44,956 nt of DNA from the IMG/VR virus record IMGVR_UViG_3300002140_000145, positions 1 through 44,956 of that record; one strand, written 5' to 3'. The stretch is from a virus. Below the pieces are notes generated by a model that worked only from the letters and a program-made list of their open reading frames with translations, ran no database searches and had not been told where the DNA came from. The translations under genes and the position numbers were made by a program. Of this stretch, positions 19,501-31,474 are shown piece by piece. How positions within the stretch are numbered: position 1 is the first letter of the stretch; every line of letters begins with the position of its first letter.

Positions 19501-22500
19501 GATAAGCCTGCAGACTATAATCATGCTCCGTTCCCTACAATTAATGTAGATAAAGAGTATATTAAAACTGGCGGCTACGTAAATGAAGAAGACATTACGT
19601 ATATTGCAGGAACAATTAATGAGTTAGCGTTAGCAGATGTTAACCAAATTTCGTTAGGTGAGTATATTTGGATAGTTTCTGATGCAACAGGCAACTGGAC
19701 AGTACAACAACTAGTAAGAACTACGGTTAATATATTATCGTCTACTAAACTACTCAATAGATTTGCAGACAACGGTGCTGCATTAGTTGAATTAACCACA
19801 GATAAATGGACTACTAGTTTATTTGAAACTGGCGATATTATAGGCGTTGTAGGCGCAGAAACTTATAATTTAACTGGGTTATATGAAGTTGATAATACTA
19901 ATTTAGAAAAAATACAAATTCGTATTCCTACAACTGCAACTGTTTTAGATTTCACAGACAAACTTTTTGTTGTCATAAAATTAAGAACAGTTAGAATAAA
20001 CTCAGATGCTGATATTAACAATGCAATACAGCAAGACATATATGATCAACAACGTATATGGGTTGATAATTATAATGGCACTTGGACAGTTCTCGAAAAT
20101 AACAAAGTCTACGAAAATAGACAAACTATTACAAATGTATCAACATATGACAGTACTGCACAAGAATTTAGTAAATCAATAACAGCATCGTCTGACAATA
20201 ACAACTTGTTTGTTTCTGCTCCGGGTGACGGAGACGGAAAGGTATCATACTACCGAAGAACTAAAGAAACATTTAACCTACAACTAGATCAAGAAATTAT
20301 TCTTAATGACAGCGACTTGTTTGATTATGCAAATAGTAAATTTGGAGAAAGTATTGATGTTTCACCGGACGGCGAATTTTTAGCTGTAGGCATTCCAAAT
20401 GCTAGCGGTGTAAAAACTCGATTAGCATACAACGAAGCAGGCACATTTGATTTTGATCCTAATAAAACATATACTAAAAATGAAATTTTAAGATATAGAG
20501 AAAGTTTATGGAAGGCAAATAGAGAAATTTTACCTCAGATTGCTTCGCAACCTTTCTCGACCTTTGATAGTTATATTAATCTAGCTAGTCTTGCAGAAGT
20601 TGACTCAACTACATTAAATCTAATAGTTGCCGGAGATCCTGGATTAGCAGGAAATACAGTTGATCACTTACTTGTAAGAGCACCAAAAGACATGTATCTC
20701 GGAACAAAAGCAGGCGATACAATAAATTTATTCTGGAACTCAGTTAGTTATGCTTATCCAACTTTAGACGAGTATCTACCATTCGGCGGAGCAATATCTG
20801 AAATTTCAGAAGATGTACTAAGTCAAGAATTCGTAATTGATGAAAAGATAGATCACATATTCTTTATTGAAACATTTGTAACACTTCCGGCAGCGGGAGA
20901 CATTGTTACTACTGATACAGGTAGTGCCGAAGTTGTATATGTTTCAACAAGAAGTGATAGTGCTGTAATTTATCTTAAAAATACTAACGGTATATTTGAA
21001 ATATATGGCGAGTTGTTTATATCTGATGAAGGGTTTGTTGGATTCTATACCGAAGAAGCTACATACGACATTAGCGATGCAGTTGCAGGATTCTGGTTAA
21101 TTAAAACTAAAGATCCAGTCACTAGTATACCGTTTAGCTATTCTAACAACGGAACATACTACGACACCGGACGAGGATTAACGTATAGTGATATTAGATT
21201 GCAATCATCGATTAGAAATATTAACGAATATTATAATATACAAAAAACTATTAGCAGAATAGGAACATATGTTCTTAATAAAAACCGTGCAAGCTATATA
21301 ACTCAACTTTCTTATCGTGGCGACCCAGCTGGACAAGATGGCATTGACGGAGTTGAAGCACCCCAACCTGATAATCGTTGGGTAGTTAGAGTAGGTAAGG
21401 TGTTTTCTGATACACTTACAACAGGAGATTCTTATGAATTTCGACTGTATGATCTTGATAATAGAATAATTGATGTTGGCGCAGCAGGATTTTCGTATAA
21501 TCAATTAAATAAATTTCAAACAATATCTGACATCTGGAGCGGGTATATCGATATTGAATTTACTCGATTCGACTTTGGAGGATTTGCATTTGAACCTCAA
21601 ATAGGCGACATTATTGAAGATGTACAATTTCCACGTGATGGCGCAGGCGGCCTTGCATTAACTAGTGTTACTACAAGTAGTGCTGAAATTGTAATGATTC
21701 AACGTCAGTTTAATAATATAAGAGTTTATGTAAATGTACTAACAGGAACTTGGGCCCAACAGAATAATATCGGACGCTACGATATTCGCAGAAAAGCAAG
21801 CGTAAGTATTCGAGGTGTAGGTGACGTAGATCGTGTGATAGGTACAGTTAATGATGCTGACAACGATATTGTTGTAGGTACTAGTTTAGTTGGAAAGTTA
21901 CTAGTATTTGAAGCAGACTTTAATTTTGATATAGTTACAAATCCAGAAATCGTTGATGAAGAATATTGGTTCTTTAATGAAATAACAGAATCGGGTATTG
22001 CTCGTTTAGCAAATCCGCCGTTTAGCTTAAACAAAGATTATACACAAGTTTATAATATTCCTGCTGATGAATTTGGTACTGCCGGTGACAACGATGAAGG
22101 CGCTGTAGCAATTTATAGACGTTCAAAATCAGGTGATTACAGACTACAAAATGTATTTGTTTCGGAATATAGAACTGCTAATAGGCACTTTGGATCAAAA
22201 ATAAAACTAGTACAAACTGGCAACTATTATACATTATTAGTAGGAACAGATCCTGATACTTCATCAAGAAATGACCCCGGCAGTATTGAAATATTCCGCC
22301 ATGGTACAAAACCGACTGATAGCTTTAAAGGCGAATATAAACTTACTGGTTATTCTAAAGATGATATTGTTATCTACAGAGATGATTATTACATTGCAAG
22401 AAAAAACATTGATGTTGGCGCAAACGTAATATTAGATAATATTTACTGGAATAAAATTAGTTGGCAGTACGGTAAAGATAAAGACTACCGTGGCGAATTT

Positions 22501-25500
22501 AACAATAGTTATAGATACGCAGAAAATACTGTAGTTGTTTATAATAATCAGTTGTGGAGAGCAACTACTAATATTTCTGTAGGAGCAGCAGTTCCGAGTG
22601 ATGCAAACACCGAATGGACTACATTAAGTTCAAACATTGATTACCTAGGATACCTGCCTAACTTAACTGCATCTGCATTCTATGATGAAGAAGTGTTTGA
22701 TCCTGCAGAAAATATCGAACAGTTCAGTAGAAGTTTTGACATAAGTGATGATGCTCAAGTACTAGTAGTAACAAGTAGACAAATTGATACTGATAGTGTA
22801 GCTAGTACTAAGATAGTAATCTACAGAGCAATAGGCGATAAATTTGTATTTGATCAAATTATTACTGCTCCAAACAATGTTGATGGATTTGCTGATGCAG
22901 TAAGCCTAAACCCAGCCGGTACACAATTTGCAGTTGGCGCACCGTTAACTGACAGTAATAAAATTAATCAAGGTGTAGTTTTTGTATATACTCAAGTTAA
23001 CGGACAGTTTACACTAACTCAAACACTAACTCCGCCTAACAATGAAGAAAGTGAAAACTTTGGATATCGTTTAGACTTTGGTAATTCATCATTAGTAATA
23101 TCGAGCCTAAACGGTGATCAAAAGATTCCGACTACATTTGATCTATCTAGTGATAACGAAACAACATTTGATAATAACTTTACAGAGTTTAAAAATATTA
23201 ATCTTGACAAAGGCGTAGTTTACATATATGAAACTGTTAATAACAATTTAATATATTCGGAACAGTTTGTATATCCGTTGACACAAACAACATTTGGTGA
23301 GAACTTATATGTTCAAGATAATCATGTGTATGTAGGACTGCCATCACAGTTTAACGATTTATCACGCGGTACATTAGTTGACTTCCGTAAGCCAAAGAAT
23401 ACGACCGCCTGGTCAACTGTTAGACAAAGTGTACTTCCTGTAGACGTAAGCAAGATTCGAGGCGCCTTTATATACAATAAGCGTACTAATTCAATTGTAT
23501 CTTATATTGATTATATCGATCCTATCCAAGGCAAGATTGCAGGATCAGCAGATCAAGAAATAACATATAAAGTAGGTTACGATCCTGCTACTTACAATAC
23601 CGGATCAACAGCAGACTTTAGTGTAGATGCACGTAGAGGATGGACCGGCACCTACGTAGGACAAGTTTGGTGGAACATTAATACTGCTAAGTTTGCACAT
23701 CCGTATCAAGGCACAACTACGTTCCAAAAGAATAACTGGAATAAACTGTTAGAAGGCTCATCAATTAATGTATACGAATGGGTAGAAAGTAATTATCTTC
23801 CAAGTACATGGGATAATATTGCTGACTCTGATGCAGGAACTGCGGAAGGAATAAGTGGACAAAGTCTATACGGTGATAGTCGTTATAGTACAAAGCTAAC
23901 TTATGATGATGCAAGTCAAACATTTAGAACAACTTATTATTTCTGGGTAACAGGGAAGCGTACAGTTCCTGTTATGGAAAATAGAATACTAAGTATTGAA
24001 GAAATTGCATTATTGATAGAGAATCCTAGAGTGCAAGGATATAGATTTCTAAGTATGTTAACGGACAATAAGTTTGTTATTAACAATTGTGAAAATATTA
24101 TTACTAGCGACGATTTAGTGTTAAACATTAGGTATGCAACCGGGCCTAAAGAAGTACAAAACGTACATGCTCAATATCATATTATGTCAGATAATTTAGC
24201 AACAAGCATTCCTCATCCTGATATTGAACGTAAATGGTTTGATAGTTTAATTGGCTTTGACACTAATAGCAGAGCAGTACCAGATAATTCTGTTACTATT
24301 AAAAATCGCTATGGCATACAAAATCGTCCACGTCAAAGTATGTTTGTTAATCGCTTCGAAGCATTAAAGCAGTTATTTGAACGAGTTAATATCGTATTCT
24401 ATAATACGTTGCTAACTGACGAGTATGATATTAGTAATTTACTACAAAAAGAAGAAACACCTTCTTTGATTAGAGGAGAGTACGACTTATCTGTTGATAC
24501 CGTAAGCGAGCTGCAATATATTAGTACTAGTAAAATTTCTCCAGCAATCTTGACTCCAGTAATAACGAACGGTAAAATTATTAGAATTGATATTACTCAA
24601 TCTGGTAGAGGATATAAAGTTGCTCCGAGTTATGTTATCAACGGCGACGGCAGTAATGTAGAATTTGAAATTACTATTAACAACTTAGGTCAAGTCACTG
24701 GTGTTACGCTAATTAATGGTGGAACTGGTTATAACAACAACACTAGTATTAGTGTCAGACCATTTACAGTGCTTGTTCAGGCTGATGACACTGTGTTTGG
24801 TAAATGGAGTTTATACTCTTGGTCAAATACACAAACACAATGGTACAGAAGAAGTGTACAAGATTATGATGTAAGTGCATACTGGTCGTATACTGATTGG
24901 TATGCAACTGGGTACAACCAGTTCACTGATATTGTATATGCAATATCAGAGTCGTATAAACTATCGGCACTTAACGATAATATTGGAGATGTTGTAAAGA
25001 TTGAAAATATTGGGTCAGGCGGTTGGTTGCTATTAGAAAAAATTGCAAACGAAGATACTGAAGATTATACAATTAACTACAATACTATAGGAAGACAGAA
25101 CGGAACAATTCAATTTAACGATAGTCTATATGATTACAGTAAAAATACAGTAGGATTTGATAACCGTAGCTTTGATAGCTTCTTCTATGACAACCATCCT
25201 GCTAAAGAGTTAAGAATCATACTTGAAACTCTTAGAGATAAGGTTTTTACAGCAGATCTAGCAATTGAATACAATCAGTTATTCTTTGCAGGATTACGTT
25301 ATGTATTAGCGGAACAGCAAAGTGTTGACTGGATGTTTAAAACAAGTTTTGTTAAAGCAAAACATAATCTTGGTAAGTTATATCAAGATGTTACCTTCAA
25401 TAACAATAACTTACCAAGTTATCAATCGTATGTTGAAGAAGTTAAACCTTATTCTACTAAAATAAGAGAATTTATTAGCAACTACGATGCACTTGATAAC

Positions 25501-28500
25501 ACTCAGACTAGCACTACTGACTTTGATCTATCACCTCATTACGATAAAGTAGCAAAGTCTATACAACCAAGCAAAGCAACTATTTCTAAAAATGTATTTT
25601 TTGGGTTAAACAGTAATACATCTGTTTACCCAAGAAAACACTGGCTTGAAAATGCAGGTTATAAGATTAAAGAAATTCTTATAAGCAAAAGTGGCACAGG
25701 CTACACCTATGCCCCAGTTGTTAAAATTATAGGCGGCGGTGGTACTGGTGCAACGGCAACAGCTTACATAGGTTACGGAGCAATAACTAAAATTGAAGTA
25801 ACTAATGCAGGTTCGGGATATACAAGCGCACCTTCAGTAGTTCTTGAAGGATCGCAAGATGAAAACGGTGTTGTTGCAGTAGCAAGTGCTGTACTTGGTA
25901 ACGGTCTAGTTAGAAGCTCACGCATAAAAATTAAGTTTGATAGAATTGCTGGCACATATTTCTTCCAAGATTTGTCTGAAGTAGAAACATTTACCGGTAC
26001 AGGTGCCGAAACAAGATTCTTCTTAGAATGGCCAATGGACTTAGATACTAGAAAAGTTAAAGTATACGTTGATGAAGTAGAACAGCTACGTAGCAAATAC
26101 ACTTATTCAAATATTGCAAACAGCGATGTTTCATATGATAGAGAACAAGGTAAAATATTATTCACAGCTTCGCCTGCACTTGATGCAGTAATTAGAGTAG
26201 AATACTACAAACCTTTGAGTATGTTAAGTGCAGAAGATAGAATACAATTTGCATACAACCCTTTAAGCGGAATGTTTGGTAAAAATCTAGCGCAGTTAAT
26301 GACAGGAGTTGATTACGGCGGTGTCGAAGTACGCAGCTTAGACTTTGCAGGTACAAGCGGCTGGGATAGTCAAGGTTGGTATACTGATACATGGGACACT
26401 TATGATAACACGTTTGAAGATGAAATTTTTATTGCAGACGGGTCGACTATCTTTGTAGAAGTATCAACACCTTTAGAAACAGGCGTTGTTTACACAATTT
26501 ACAAAAACGGTGTAAGAATTGATGATCCCAACTATACTGCTGGTACTCCTACAAATGTAAATGCTATTGTAAATAGTATCACAGGCGACGGCATTACTAC
26601 AGTTATTGAGTTAGACGACTTAGGCATTCGTATGCTTGACGGAGACATTCTAGTTATAAGAAAAATTACCAGCGACGGTAGTATTATACCTGACGCAGAC
26701 AGTTACGATACTGCACTTAGCGGAGGCGACTTAGCTTACTCAACAGCAAAAGGTATCAATGCAGAAGAAATTATTGTAGACGGCGACGGTTTCGTTACTC
26801 CTACAACAAGCGGTGGTCCTGAAGAACTTGTACCAGGACAAGTACTTGACACACTTGATATTAAAGTGTTTACTAAAGAAAGTGGCGGCCAAGGCATAGT
26901 TTATAGTCAAAGTTACATTATGAATGGATCAATTGACACTTATGACTTAGGAGTTATTCCAGGAAGCAGTGCTTCTATATTTGTTAAAGTTGATAATATA
27001 CTACTTGCTGATACTGAATATTCTGTAAATTGGTCTAACAACTCTATTGTAATTAATAATCCAGTAGACGGGGTCGAATTTAATATTATTGCAGTAGCAC
27101 AAGGAACTAGTAATATTATTGATTACGGTAGACTGTTAGGAGATGAATCAACAACGGATTATGAAACTACAGTAGATTTTGTAACCGGCGCAAGTGCTTA
27201 TGCAAGTGTTAACGGCGTACAAGAAAATGTTGTAATTTATGAATCTGAAACTACAGGTAACACAGTAATAAGATTTAACAATCCGATCTTAACCGGTGAC
27301 ATAATTAACTATACTATTTTTAACGGAAACACGCAAGTTAATTACAGTCAAATTACTAAAGATGTTTATACAGCAGACGGAATTTTGAAGGTGTTTGAAC
27401 TAGGAATTGCACCGTTCTACGCAATTCCTACAGAACATAATATAATGATAAAAGTTGGTAATAGTATCCTAAATCCAGGGTACAATATTCAGTTCACTAT
27501 TCCAGAAAATCTACAGAGAGAATATGCTTTAGAAGCATTCCAGCAACCACAGGGTTCGCTAACACTAGAGGATGTTAAAGTATTCTTAAACGGTGATGAA
27601 ATATCTGCTCCTATACAATGGCGTTTTGAAATTGCAAACTCTGCTGTTGTACTTGCAAACGAAGTAGGAGCAGCCGGCGATTTACTTGAAATCTATGTAG
27701 TTACTGACGGCGACTACCGAGTTAGCGGAACTACAGTTACATTTGATACTGCTCCTGCCAACGGTGAAATAGTCGAAGTATTCCAGTTTAGTAATCATAA
27801 TATTATCGGAATAGAGCGTATTAACTATGATGTTGTGGCAAGAAGTACACTAATTCCAGAAGATATTGAGTATGTGACTTACAACCGATTAACAGTAGGT
27901 GAAATCAAACTTCGTAGTTCTGCTATTGATGCACAGTATGTATGGGTAAGTGTAAACGGTGAATTATTAACACCAAGTGTTGATTATTATGTTACAAACG
28001 ACAGACTAAAAGTTCAGTTAGTTAATACTCCTGCTCAAAATGATGTAATTGACATATTACATTTTAGTGCAGATGTTAACGTGCCTAAGTTTGCATACAG
28101 ACAGTTTAAAGATATGCTTAACAGAACACACTTTAAGCGTTTAGATAGTGCAGTTACTACACTTGCTCAACCATTAAATTATTATGATTTAAGAATTGAA
28201 TTAGTTGATGGTACAAATGTGTCTGAACCAAATAAGTCGCAAAACTTGCCAGGTGTAATCTTTATTGCAGGCGAACGTATTGAATATTTTGTTAAACAAG
28301 ATAATACACTACGTCAACTACGTAGAGGTACATTAGGAACTGGTGTAAAGGAAATACATGCACAGAGATCAAATGTGTACGATCAAAATATTAGCAAAAC
28401 TGTTCCGTACAAAGACAGAACACTTGCACAAAACTTCATAGCCGACGGCGTATCTAATACATATGCTATTGATTATCTGGTTAAATCAGTTAACGAAATT

Positions 28501-28785
28501 GAAGTATTTGCTGCTGGTGTACGTTTGCGCAAGAATAGTATTGAAGTTTTTGACCCGACTGTGGCCCTAGACAGTCCGTTAGGCGATATTACTATTCCGG
28601 CAGAATTTACTTTTGATGCAGAAACAAATACTATTACAATAGCAGACGTTCCTGTAGAAGAATCTAAGATAATTGTTGTGAAAAAAGTAGGCCAGATATG
28701 GACACCTGTGGGTGTTGCGCTAGGTGACGTGGAAAATTCAATTGGTCGATTCTTGAGAGCAGGAACTTCTGCGCTGCCAGAATAA
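13573..28785 (+). CDS. Giant 5070-aa virion protein in the gp7/gp8 position (baseplate/fibre adhesin-like)
   Basis: One uninterrupted frame of 15.2 kb, about a third of the window. The N-terminus (residues 1-160, [32 protein letters not shown]) and a segment near 1120-1300 ([33 protein letters not shown]) match my memory of very large structural proteins behind gp6 in marine T4-like phages. Repeats follow: CBM5/12-like aromatic modules near residues 1525, 1783, 2293, 2921 and 2972 (for example [20 protein letters not shown]); FG-GAP-like propeller blades near 2207-2280, 2834-2910 and 3050-3260 ([19 protein letters not shown]); paired GxGYxxxP modules near 3674 and 4036; and, from about 4180, repeated 'VNGxxL....DY' beta modules. 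No enzyme signature or long coiled coil is visible. It probably forms outer baseplate or a host-contact fibre; a gp7 role is inferred from position only. Confidence 0.75.
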   Translation: MAYNNDQNESALPTPEGNNKRTAADFLPKFFRTEANKKFLQGTIDQLIQPGVAEKINGYYGRKIAKAFTPSDNYISDVSGARSNYQLEPATVIKDNYDNVTFYKDYNDYMGQLGVFGANTDNHSRLNSQETYAWNPNIDWDKFVNFREYYWLPNGPTSVIVRGQGREIESTYSVSLSDEVDNIAYVFNNNLEKNPTLKLYRGQTYRFDINAVGDPMAFAISRSFTPGADVIDPNVSTLYNDGITKFDVDGNIITDTYIDVGTIEFTIPVNAPDRLFYISKNDIDTSGSIRVYDVEENTFLDVDADILGKKYYTSSNGVELSNGMKIRFQGEITPAQFNSNNWYVEGVGTAIKLIKDQDLVIPAAYSTNQLVPYDSENFDSLPFANASAYAADKDYIVVNRASTDRNAWSRYNCWHHKSVILKSAEYNELPETIDESSRAKRPIIEFEAGLKLNNSGSFAKQDVDLVDTFTTDVFSTIEGQIGYNIDGIDLADDMRILFTADTDVLVSGKIYQVKFITINSTTRQISLIETTDTNPQELETVLVTQGVKNAGKSYYYQNGVWKIAQEKTQRNQAPLFDVFDLNGNSFSDTAYYASSTFKGSKLFSYKIGNGATDTELDFALSYRSLENSGDITFSFDLLNDTFEYQDETDLYVQDISTGYLKKFTSLTNFNYVNGFSSTPTKSVQKAIRQYVATDVQLNNFEIDVYNQAGNLNDLTVSIFVNNTFKLSQQEYEIDRINSKAFVRFYNDLSINDVVEIKTTSATAINSNGHYEFPFNLERNPLNQDVSEFTLGEVIDHVDSMVEDITGFTGVYPGISNLRDLGDLDKYGKRFVKHSGPINLPLYHITNKSYNIVKALRSAKSEYSRFKRVFLETAASLGYDGPVKQHVDKILQELNKDKIKSQPFYFSDMLAYGPNNRIEYTVLDSRITSYAITSRFSLAALSATSVDVYLNGSQLVHEKDYTFDGTGFVIIDAGQVEGDIIECYEYTSTDGSFIAPTPTKLGLFPKYYPELTIDDTYQTEEPVTEGPYKVYGDRNGVRGWFYPVYTTKTAAQTDDVDSASVTVQFAGLARILYMPQTGSSYGAQDNVEITAYPVGVPFVRGHDGSYVRAYLDYRDELLLDLEKRIFNNIKAEYSVDRLDVNEFLGGDFRTGEFTKTEIDNSLLSDFTQWLRLIDNDYTDNYFYNRLNEFTFNYSNMNSPAGNALPGFWRGIYARMLDTDRPHTNPWEMLGISNKPSWWNEVYGPAPYTSNNLILWRDLEEGKISDPSNVRINSKYARPGLTGFIPVDTQGRLRSPLASSYTRNFILRYTTQTFKFGDYAPVETAWRRSSEYPFAVLTAFLLNKPAKVMGLGFDISRINRDLAGQWVYSETNKPLTIADLKLPNTYESNTRTNTAGLVNYIYNLVASDVLTVYDDYKNDLKGISNQLGIKIAGFTDKNKFNLILDSRTPTQQEARDGVFVPQENYQVFLNTSSPSELAVYSGVAIEKTANGYVVRGYNKEKPYFEYYLPRSGSTNITVTVGGISENTTEWAAETRYVTGQVIDYNGKFYRVNTSFTSGSTFDTTNISILATLPIVGGKVAEFKRTFNSVVNRMPYGTKLTTSQEVVDFLLGYNETLLDIGFDFQSVTVDNTVDNWDHAAREFLFWTTQGWASGTVITLSPGANRLDFKRAYNVVDDLNDPFYGYSVLKADGQPLPTEFGSLLRDQNSFGLQTVNTDEGLYHIALPLVQKEHVVLLDNTTAFNDVIYQPATGYRQERIKVNGYRSDNWNGGLNIPGFVYDDARYDDWNQWKDYKIGSLVKYKQYYYVAIENIVGTEDFVSSSWYRLSDKPESELITNFDYRINQFADFYDLDSDGFDTEQQKMAQHLIGYQKRQYLANIINDDVSQFKFYRGFIADKGTMNALTKLFDALGSADTDNLDFYEEWAIQVGRFGAVDDIQQVEYNIKQDKLQESPQAVELLSKLPATNFDKIYRILPYEVYDKPADYNHAPFPTINVDKEYIKTGGYVNEEDITYIAGTINELALADVNQISLGEYIWIVSDATGNWTVQQLVRTTVNILSSTKLLNRFADNGAALVELTTDKWTTSLFETGDIIGVVGAETYNLTGLYEVDNTNLEKIQIRIPTTATVLDFTDKLFVVIKLRTVRINSDADINNAIQQDIYDQQRIWVDNYNGTWTVLENNKVYENRQTITNVSTYDSTAQEFSKSITASSDNNNLFVSAPGDGDGKVSYYRRTKETFNLQLDQEIILNDSDLFDYANSKFGESIDVSPDGEFLAVGIPNASGVKTRLAYNEAGTFDFDPNKTYTKNEILRYRESLWKANREILPQIASQPFSTFDSYINLASLAEVDSTTLNLIVAGDPGLAGNTVDHLLVRAPKDMYLGTKAGDTINLFWNSVSYAYPTLDEYLPFGGAISEISEDVLSQEFVIDEKIDHIFFIETFVTLPAAGDIVTTDTGSAEVVYVSTRSDSAVIYLKNTNGIFEIYGELFISDEGFVGFYTEEATYDISDAVAGFWLIKTKDPVTSIPFSYSNNGTYYDTGRGLTYSDIRLQSSIRNINEYYNIQKTISRIGTYVLNKNRASYITQLSYRGDPAGQDGIDGVEAPQPDNRWVVRVGKVFSDTLTTGDSYEFRLYDLDNRIIDVGAAGFSYNQLNKFQTISDIWSGYIDIEFTRFDFGGFAFEPQIGDIIEDVQFPRDGAGGLALTSVTTSSAEIVMIQRQFNNIRVYVNVLTGTWAQQNNIGRYDIRRKASVSIRGVGDVDRVIGTVNDADNDIVVGTSLVGKLLVFEADFNFDIVTNPEIVDEEYWFFNEITESGIARLANPPFSLNKDYTQVYNIPADEFGTAGDNDEGAVAIYRRSKSGDYRLQNVFVSEYRTANRHFGSKIKLVQTGNYYTLLVGTDPDTSSRNDPGSIEIFRHGTKPTDSFKGEYKLTGYSKDDIVIYRDDYYIARKNIDVGANVILDNIYWNKISWQYGKDKDYRGEFNNSYRYAENTVVVYNNQLWRATTNISVGAAVPSDANTEWTTLSSNIDYLGYLPNLTASAFYDEEVFDPAENIEQFSRSFDISDDAQVLVVTSRQIDTDSVASTKIVIYRAIGDKFVFDQIITAPNNVDGFADAVSLNPAGTQFAVGAPLTDSNKINQGVVFVYTQVNGQFTLTQTLTPPNNEESENFGYRLDFGNSSLVISSLNGDQKIPTTFDLSSDNETTFDNNFTEFKNINLDKGVVYIYETVNNNLIYSEQFVYPLTQTTFGENLYVQDNHVYVGLPSQFNDLSRGTLVDFRKPKNTTAWSTVRQSVLPVDVSKIRGAFIYNKRTNSIVSYIDYIDPIQGKIAGSADQEITYKVGYDPATYNTGSTADFSVDARRGWTGTYVGQVWWNINTAKFAHPYQGTTTFQKNNWNKLLEGSSINVYEWVESNYLPSTWDNIADSDAGTAEGISGQSLYGDSRYSTKLTYDDASQTFRTTYYFWVTGKRTVPVMENRILSIEEIALLIENPRVQGYRFLSMLTDNKFVINNCENIITSDDLVLNIRYATGPKEVQNVHAQYHIMSDNLATSIPHPDIERKWFDSLIGFDTNSRAVPDNSVTIKNRYGIQNRPRQSMFVNRFEALKQLFERVNIVFYNTLLTDEYDISNLLQKEETPSLIRGEYDLSVDTVSELQYISTSKISPAILTPVITNGKIIRIDITQSGRGYKVAPSYVINGDGSNVEFEITINNLGQVTGVTLINGGTGYNNNTSISVRPFTVLVQADDTVFGKWSLYSWSNTQTQWYRRSVQDYDVSAYWSYTDWYATGYNQFTDIVYAISESYKLSALNDNIGDVVKIENIGSGGWLLLEKIANEDTEDYTINYNTIGRQNGTIQFNDSLYDYSKNTVGFDNRSFDSFFYDNHPAKELRIILETLRDKVFTADLAIEYNQLFFAGLRYVLAEQQSVDWMFKTSFVKAKHNLGKLYQDVTFNNNNLPSYQSYVEEVKPYSTKIREFISNYDALDNTQTSTTDFDLSPHYDKVAKSIQPSKATISKNVFFGLNSNTSVYPRKHWLENAGYKIKEILISKSGTGYTYAPVVKIIGGGGTGATATAYIGYGAITKIEVTNAGSGYTSAPSVVLEGSQDENGVVAVASAVLGNGLVRSSRIKIKFDRIAGTYFFQDLSEVETFTGTGAETRFFLEWPMDLDTRKVKVYVDEVEQLRSKYTYSNIANSDVSYDREQGKILFTASPALDAVIRVEYYKPLSMLSAEDRIQFAYNPLSGMFGKNLAQLMTGVDYGGVEVRSLDFAGTSGWDSQGWYTDTWDTYDNTFEDEIFIADGSTIFVEVSTPLETGVVYTIYKNGVRIDDPNYTAGTPTNVNAIVNSITGDGITTVIELDDLGIRMLDGDILVIRKITSDGSIIPDADSYDTALSGGDLAYSTAKGINAEEIIVDGDGFVTPTTSGGPEELVPGQVLDTLDIKVFTKESGGQGIVYSQSYIMNGSIDTYDLGVIPGSSASIFVKVDNILLADTEYSVNWSNNSIVINNPVDGVEFNIIAVAQGTSNIIDYGRLLGDESTTDYETTVDFVTGASAYASVNGVQENVVIYESETTGNTVIRFNNPILTGDIINYTIFNGNTQVNYSQITKDVYTADGILKVFELGIAPFYAIPTEHNIMIKVGNSILNPGYNIQFTIPENLQREYALEAFQQPQGSLTLEDVKVFLNGDEISAPIQWRFEIANSAVVLANEVGAAGDLLEIYVVTDGDYRVSGTTVTFDTAPANGEIVEVFQFSNHNIIGIERINYDVVARSTLIPEDIEYVTYNRLTVGEIKLRSSAIDAQYVWVSVNGELLTPSVDYYVTNDRLKVQLVNTPAQNDVIDILHFSADVNVPKFAYRQFKDMLNRTHFKRLDSAVTTLAQPLNYYDLRIELVDGTNVSEPNKSQNLPGVIFIAGERIEYFVKQDNTLRQLRRGTLGTGVKEIHAQRSNVYDQNISKTVPYKDRTLAQNFIADGVSNTYAIDYLVKSVNEIEVFAAGVRLRKNSIEVFDPTVALDSPLGDITIPAEFTFDAETNTITIADVPVEESKIIVVKKVGQIWTPVGVALGDVENSIGRFLRAGTSALPE

Positions 28786-28788
28786 ATA
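28783..28788 (+). promoter_or_regulatory. T4-type late promoter core (TAAATA) overlapping giant-gene stop
   Basis: AATAAATACAG; the TAA is the stop of the 5070-aa gene. It lies 16 bases before ATG 28805, with AGGA between. Confidence 0.65.
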
Positions 28789-28804
28789 CAGTATAGGAAA
28801 ATAA

Positions 28805-29407
28805 ATGAGCGATAACATGCAAGACACAAACGGAGTACTAGTTCAGGGACATATTAAGATATTTGACCCTGATACAAAAGAAGTTTACATTGATAAACGC
28901 AATGCAATTCATTATGAAAATATGAGTATTGCACTTGCAGAAAGTTTATCTAATGCAGGACAAGGATTCATTTATGAAATGAGTTTTGGTAACGGCGGAA
29001 CAAGTGTTGATCCGACTGGGATTATTACGTATCTTACTCCTAATAGCACAGGCACTAATGCTAGTTTGTATAATCAAACTTATACAAAGGTAGTAGATGA
29101 TCGCAGTGTTAATAATACTGATCCTGCAAGAAATAAACTTGATACTCGCCACGTAAGTGGAACAAATTATACTGACATTATTGTAAGTTGTTTGCTTGAT
29201 TATGGTGAACCAAATGGCCAAGATGCTTTTGATACTGCAAGCAATACAGATAGCGCATATGTGTTTGATGAATTAGGCTTACGTAGTTATAATTCATCAA
29301 ACACTGGCAGGTTACTAACTCATGTTATTTTTCATCCTGTACAAAAATCACTCAATCGCTTGATTCAAATTGATTACACAGTACGTGTACAAAGTTTAGC
29401 AGGTTAA
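28805..29407 (+). CDS. Conserved virion structural protein, function unknown
   Basis: A 200-aa protein between the giant virion gene and the fibre paralogues. The N-terminal segment LVQGHIKIFDPDTKEVYIDK followed by RNAIHYENMSIALAESLS is a pattern I recall from small structural proteins in many marine myoviruses ('GH..I.D..T.EV..DK.NAIHYEN'). The rest is beta-rich with no enzyme motif. It has its own late promoter core and an AGGA site, so it is expected late with the virion proteins. It may be a baseplate periphery or fibre-attachment component; I cannot assign it to a T4 gene. Confidence 0.6.
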   Translation: MSDNMQDTNGVLVQGHIKIFDPDTKEVYIDKRNAIHYENMSIALAESLSNAGQGFIYEMSFGNGGTSVDPTGIITYLTPNSTGTNASLYNQTYTKVVDDRSVNNTDPARNKLDTRHVSGTNYTDIIVSCLLDYGEPNGQDAFDTASNTDSAYVFDELGLRSYNSSNTGRLLTHVIFHPVQKSLNRLIQIDYTVRVQSLAG

Positions 29408-29417
29408 GGAATATATA

Positions 29418-31472
29418 ATGGCATACGAAATTAATTATACCGATACTGTTAACAAAGGATCGATTGTTGTAGAAGACGGAGCACTTAATACTGAAACTAG
29501 TTTAAGTTTACCTGGAAGATATACAACGGCATACGGTCAAGCAGTAAGCGAAAACTTTTTACATTTGTTAGAAAACTTTGCAAACGATACTGCGCCAAAT
29601 CGTCCTGTAGAAGGGCAATTATGGTACGACACAACTAGTGGAGTAGATCAACTTAAAATATATGACGGTACTAATTGGGTAGCAAGTGGCGGACTTAAAA
29701 AAGCCAGCGCAGCACCGGCAGTATCAAATTCAAGTGCAGGTGATTTGTGGGTTAACACAGAAAGCCAACAGCTATATTTGTTTACAGGCAGTGCATGGGT
29801 ACTAGTAGGACCAGACTTTAGCGACGGACTGCTAACTGGTGCGCAATCACAAGCAATTGTAGGAACAGATGACGTTACTTATAATGTGTTAGTAATTAAA
29901 ATTGAAGATCAACCTGCAATTATTATTAGTACTCAGGCGTTTATTCCTAAAACTGCAATTAAAGGATTTAGATCAGGTATCAGTCCTGGTATGAATATTG
30001 CTAACGAGGCAATTGTCGGTACACAAACTTTAAAATATTATGGTACTGCTGAAAAAGCCGAAGCATTGGTTATAGCAGGAGAAACAATTGCTGCAAGTAA
30101 TTTCTTAAGAGGCAATGCAAGTTCAACAACTGACTTTGATTTAAAAATTAAAAATAATGAAGGTGTTAAAATCGGAACCGGCGGCCAGTTAAGTATTGGT
30201 ATTGACGGCGAGTTAGGAGTTATTCAGCATAATACAAGTGGATCTAGTATTAATTTTAGATTACGCAACGGAACTTCAACACCGACAGTACTTACAGTTG
30301 ATTCTAGCGGTAGTGTTGGCATTAATAATAGTGCTCCAGAGGAAAACTTAGATCTAAAAGGCAACTTTAAAATTTCGCCTATTACTGGATTGCCAGACAC
30401 TGGATTTATACAAATCGATAGTACTACTAACAGTACTAATATTAATACAGGTACACTTATTACTAAAGGCGGCGCAGGCATTGCAAAGGACGTTTATGTT
30501 GGCGGAAATATTGATGTAGGCGGAATATTACAAACTGGAAATATTGTGCCCGACTTAAATAGTTCAAGAAATATCGGAAACACAGCACAGCGTTATGACC
30601 AAGTTTATGCAAATACATTTTACGGAAACGTACAAGGTAACGTAAGTGGAACGATTAGTGGTAGAGCAGGCAGTGCCGACAGACTAGCAAGTGCTACAAC
30701 TTTTGCACTAAGCGGTGATGTAGATCCTGCAAGTTTTGAGTTTGATGGGCAAACAGGTGGCAGCACAAAAACATTTGATGTAAGAATTGGAAACAGTTTT
30801 ATCTCAAATAAAAATGTAATATACGATGCTGGCAATGCAGATGAACTATTATTAAACGTAACAACTGGCACAACTGGTGTTTATAGAATTACAAAGCGTA
30901 ACTTCTTAAAATCAATACCGCTTGTACCGGCAGGGGCAATGATGCCGTATGGTGGAGAAGAAGCACCTGATGGTTGGTTACTATGTGATGGTTCAGAAGT
31001 TAGAAAATCAGATTTTACATTACTATGGGAATCAATTGGTCATAATTTTAAAGATGCAAGTTTGATTTCTGATTCAGGCGTTAACTTTTTTGCACTGCCT
31101 GATATGAGAGGCAGATTTCCGTTAGGTCTTGATAACCTAGGCGGTCCGAGTGCAAACCGTGTAACTAATATTGCTGCTGACGCAATTGGCGGAAATGCAG
31201 GCACAGAAGCAACTAATATTTCAGTTGCAAACTTACCTGAACATGAACACGACTTAGAAGGCGAAAGCGGCACGCAATTCTACGGAGTTAGAGTAGGTGC
31301 AGGAGAACCAACAGACGATAATGCTATTACATTGCCTATCGAACCCGGCTTAGGTGGTACACAAGGTATTGCATCTAGTGGTGGTATTAAAACTACTAGT
31401 ACACTAGGCACTGCTTTGAATGTTATGAATCCTTTCTTAGCCCTTAACTTTATAATTTACACTGGACAATAA
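29418..31472 (+). CDS. Tail fibre paralogue 1 with C-terminal tail-collar domain
   Basis: A 684-aa fibre protein. Residues 1-150 are the module shared with the next two genes: NFLHLLENFAND..., EGQLWYDTT, LKIYDGTNW, then a second turn GDLWVNTESQQLYLFTGSAW ending VGP. The middle (about 200-480) is a repetitive beta shaft with GSVGINNSAPEENLDLKGNF and NIGNTAQRYDQVYANTFYG, typical of phage fibre stems. Residues about 505-684 form a phage tail-collar domain (PAGAMMPYGGEEAPDGWLLC, DGSEV, FALPDMRGRFPLGLDN) like that of T4 gp12-type short fibres, with histidines in LPEHEHDLEG that could bind metal in a trimer tip. AAGGA precedes the ATG. It likely acts as a receptor-contact fibre. Confidence 0.8.
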   Translation: MAYEINYTDTVNKGSIVVEDGALNTETSLSLPGRYTTAYGQAVSENFLHLLENFANDTAPNRPVEGQLWYDTTSGVDQLKIYDGTNWVASGGLKKASAAPAVSNSSAGDLWVNTESQQLYLFTGSAWVLVGPDFSDGLLTGAQSQAIVGTDDVTYNVLVIKIEDQPAIIISTQAFIPKTAIKGFRSGISPGMNIANEAIVGTQTLKYYGTAEKAEALVIAGETIAASNFLRGNASSTTDFDLKIKNNEGVKIGTGGQLSIGIDGELGVIQHNTSGSSINFRLRNGTSTPTVLTVDSSGSVGINNSAPEENLDLKGNFKISPITGLPDTGFIQIDSTTNSTNINTGTLITKGGAGIAKDVYVGGNIDVGGILQTGNIVPDLNSSRNIGNTAQRYDQVYANTFYGNVQGNVSGTISGRAGSADRLASATTFALSGDVDPASFEFDGQTGGSTKTFDVRIGNSFISNKNVIYDAGNADELLLNVTTGTTGVYRITKRNFLKSIPLVPAGAMMPYGGEEAPDGWLLCDGSEVRKSDFTLLWESIGHNFKDASLISDSGVNFFALPDMRGRFPLGLDNLGGPSANRVTNIAADAIGGNAGTEATNISVANLPEHEHDLEGESGTQFYGVRVGAGEPTDDNAITLPIEPGLGGTQGIASSGGIKTTSTLGTALNVMNPFLALNFIIYTGQ

Positions 31473-31474
31473 AA

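Noticed and set aside
13573-28785. Giant protein as tail tape-measure protein
   Set aside because: It lacks long helical or coiled-coil stretches and membrane segments, is beta-rich with FG-GAP and CBM-like modules, and T4-type tape measures (gp29) do not sit behind gp6.
28473-28829. 118-codon minus-strand frame over the end of the giant gene
   Set aside because: Antisense to the well-supported C-terminus of the giant protein and to the late promoter; no Shine-Dalgarno.
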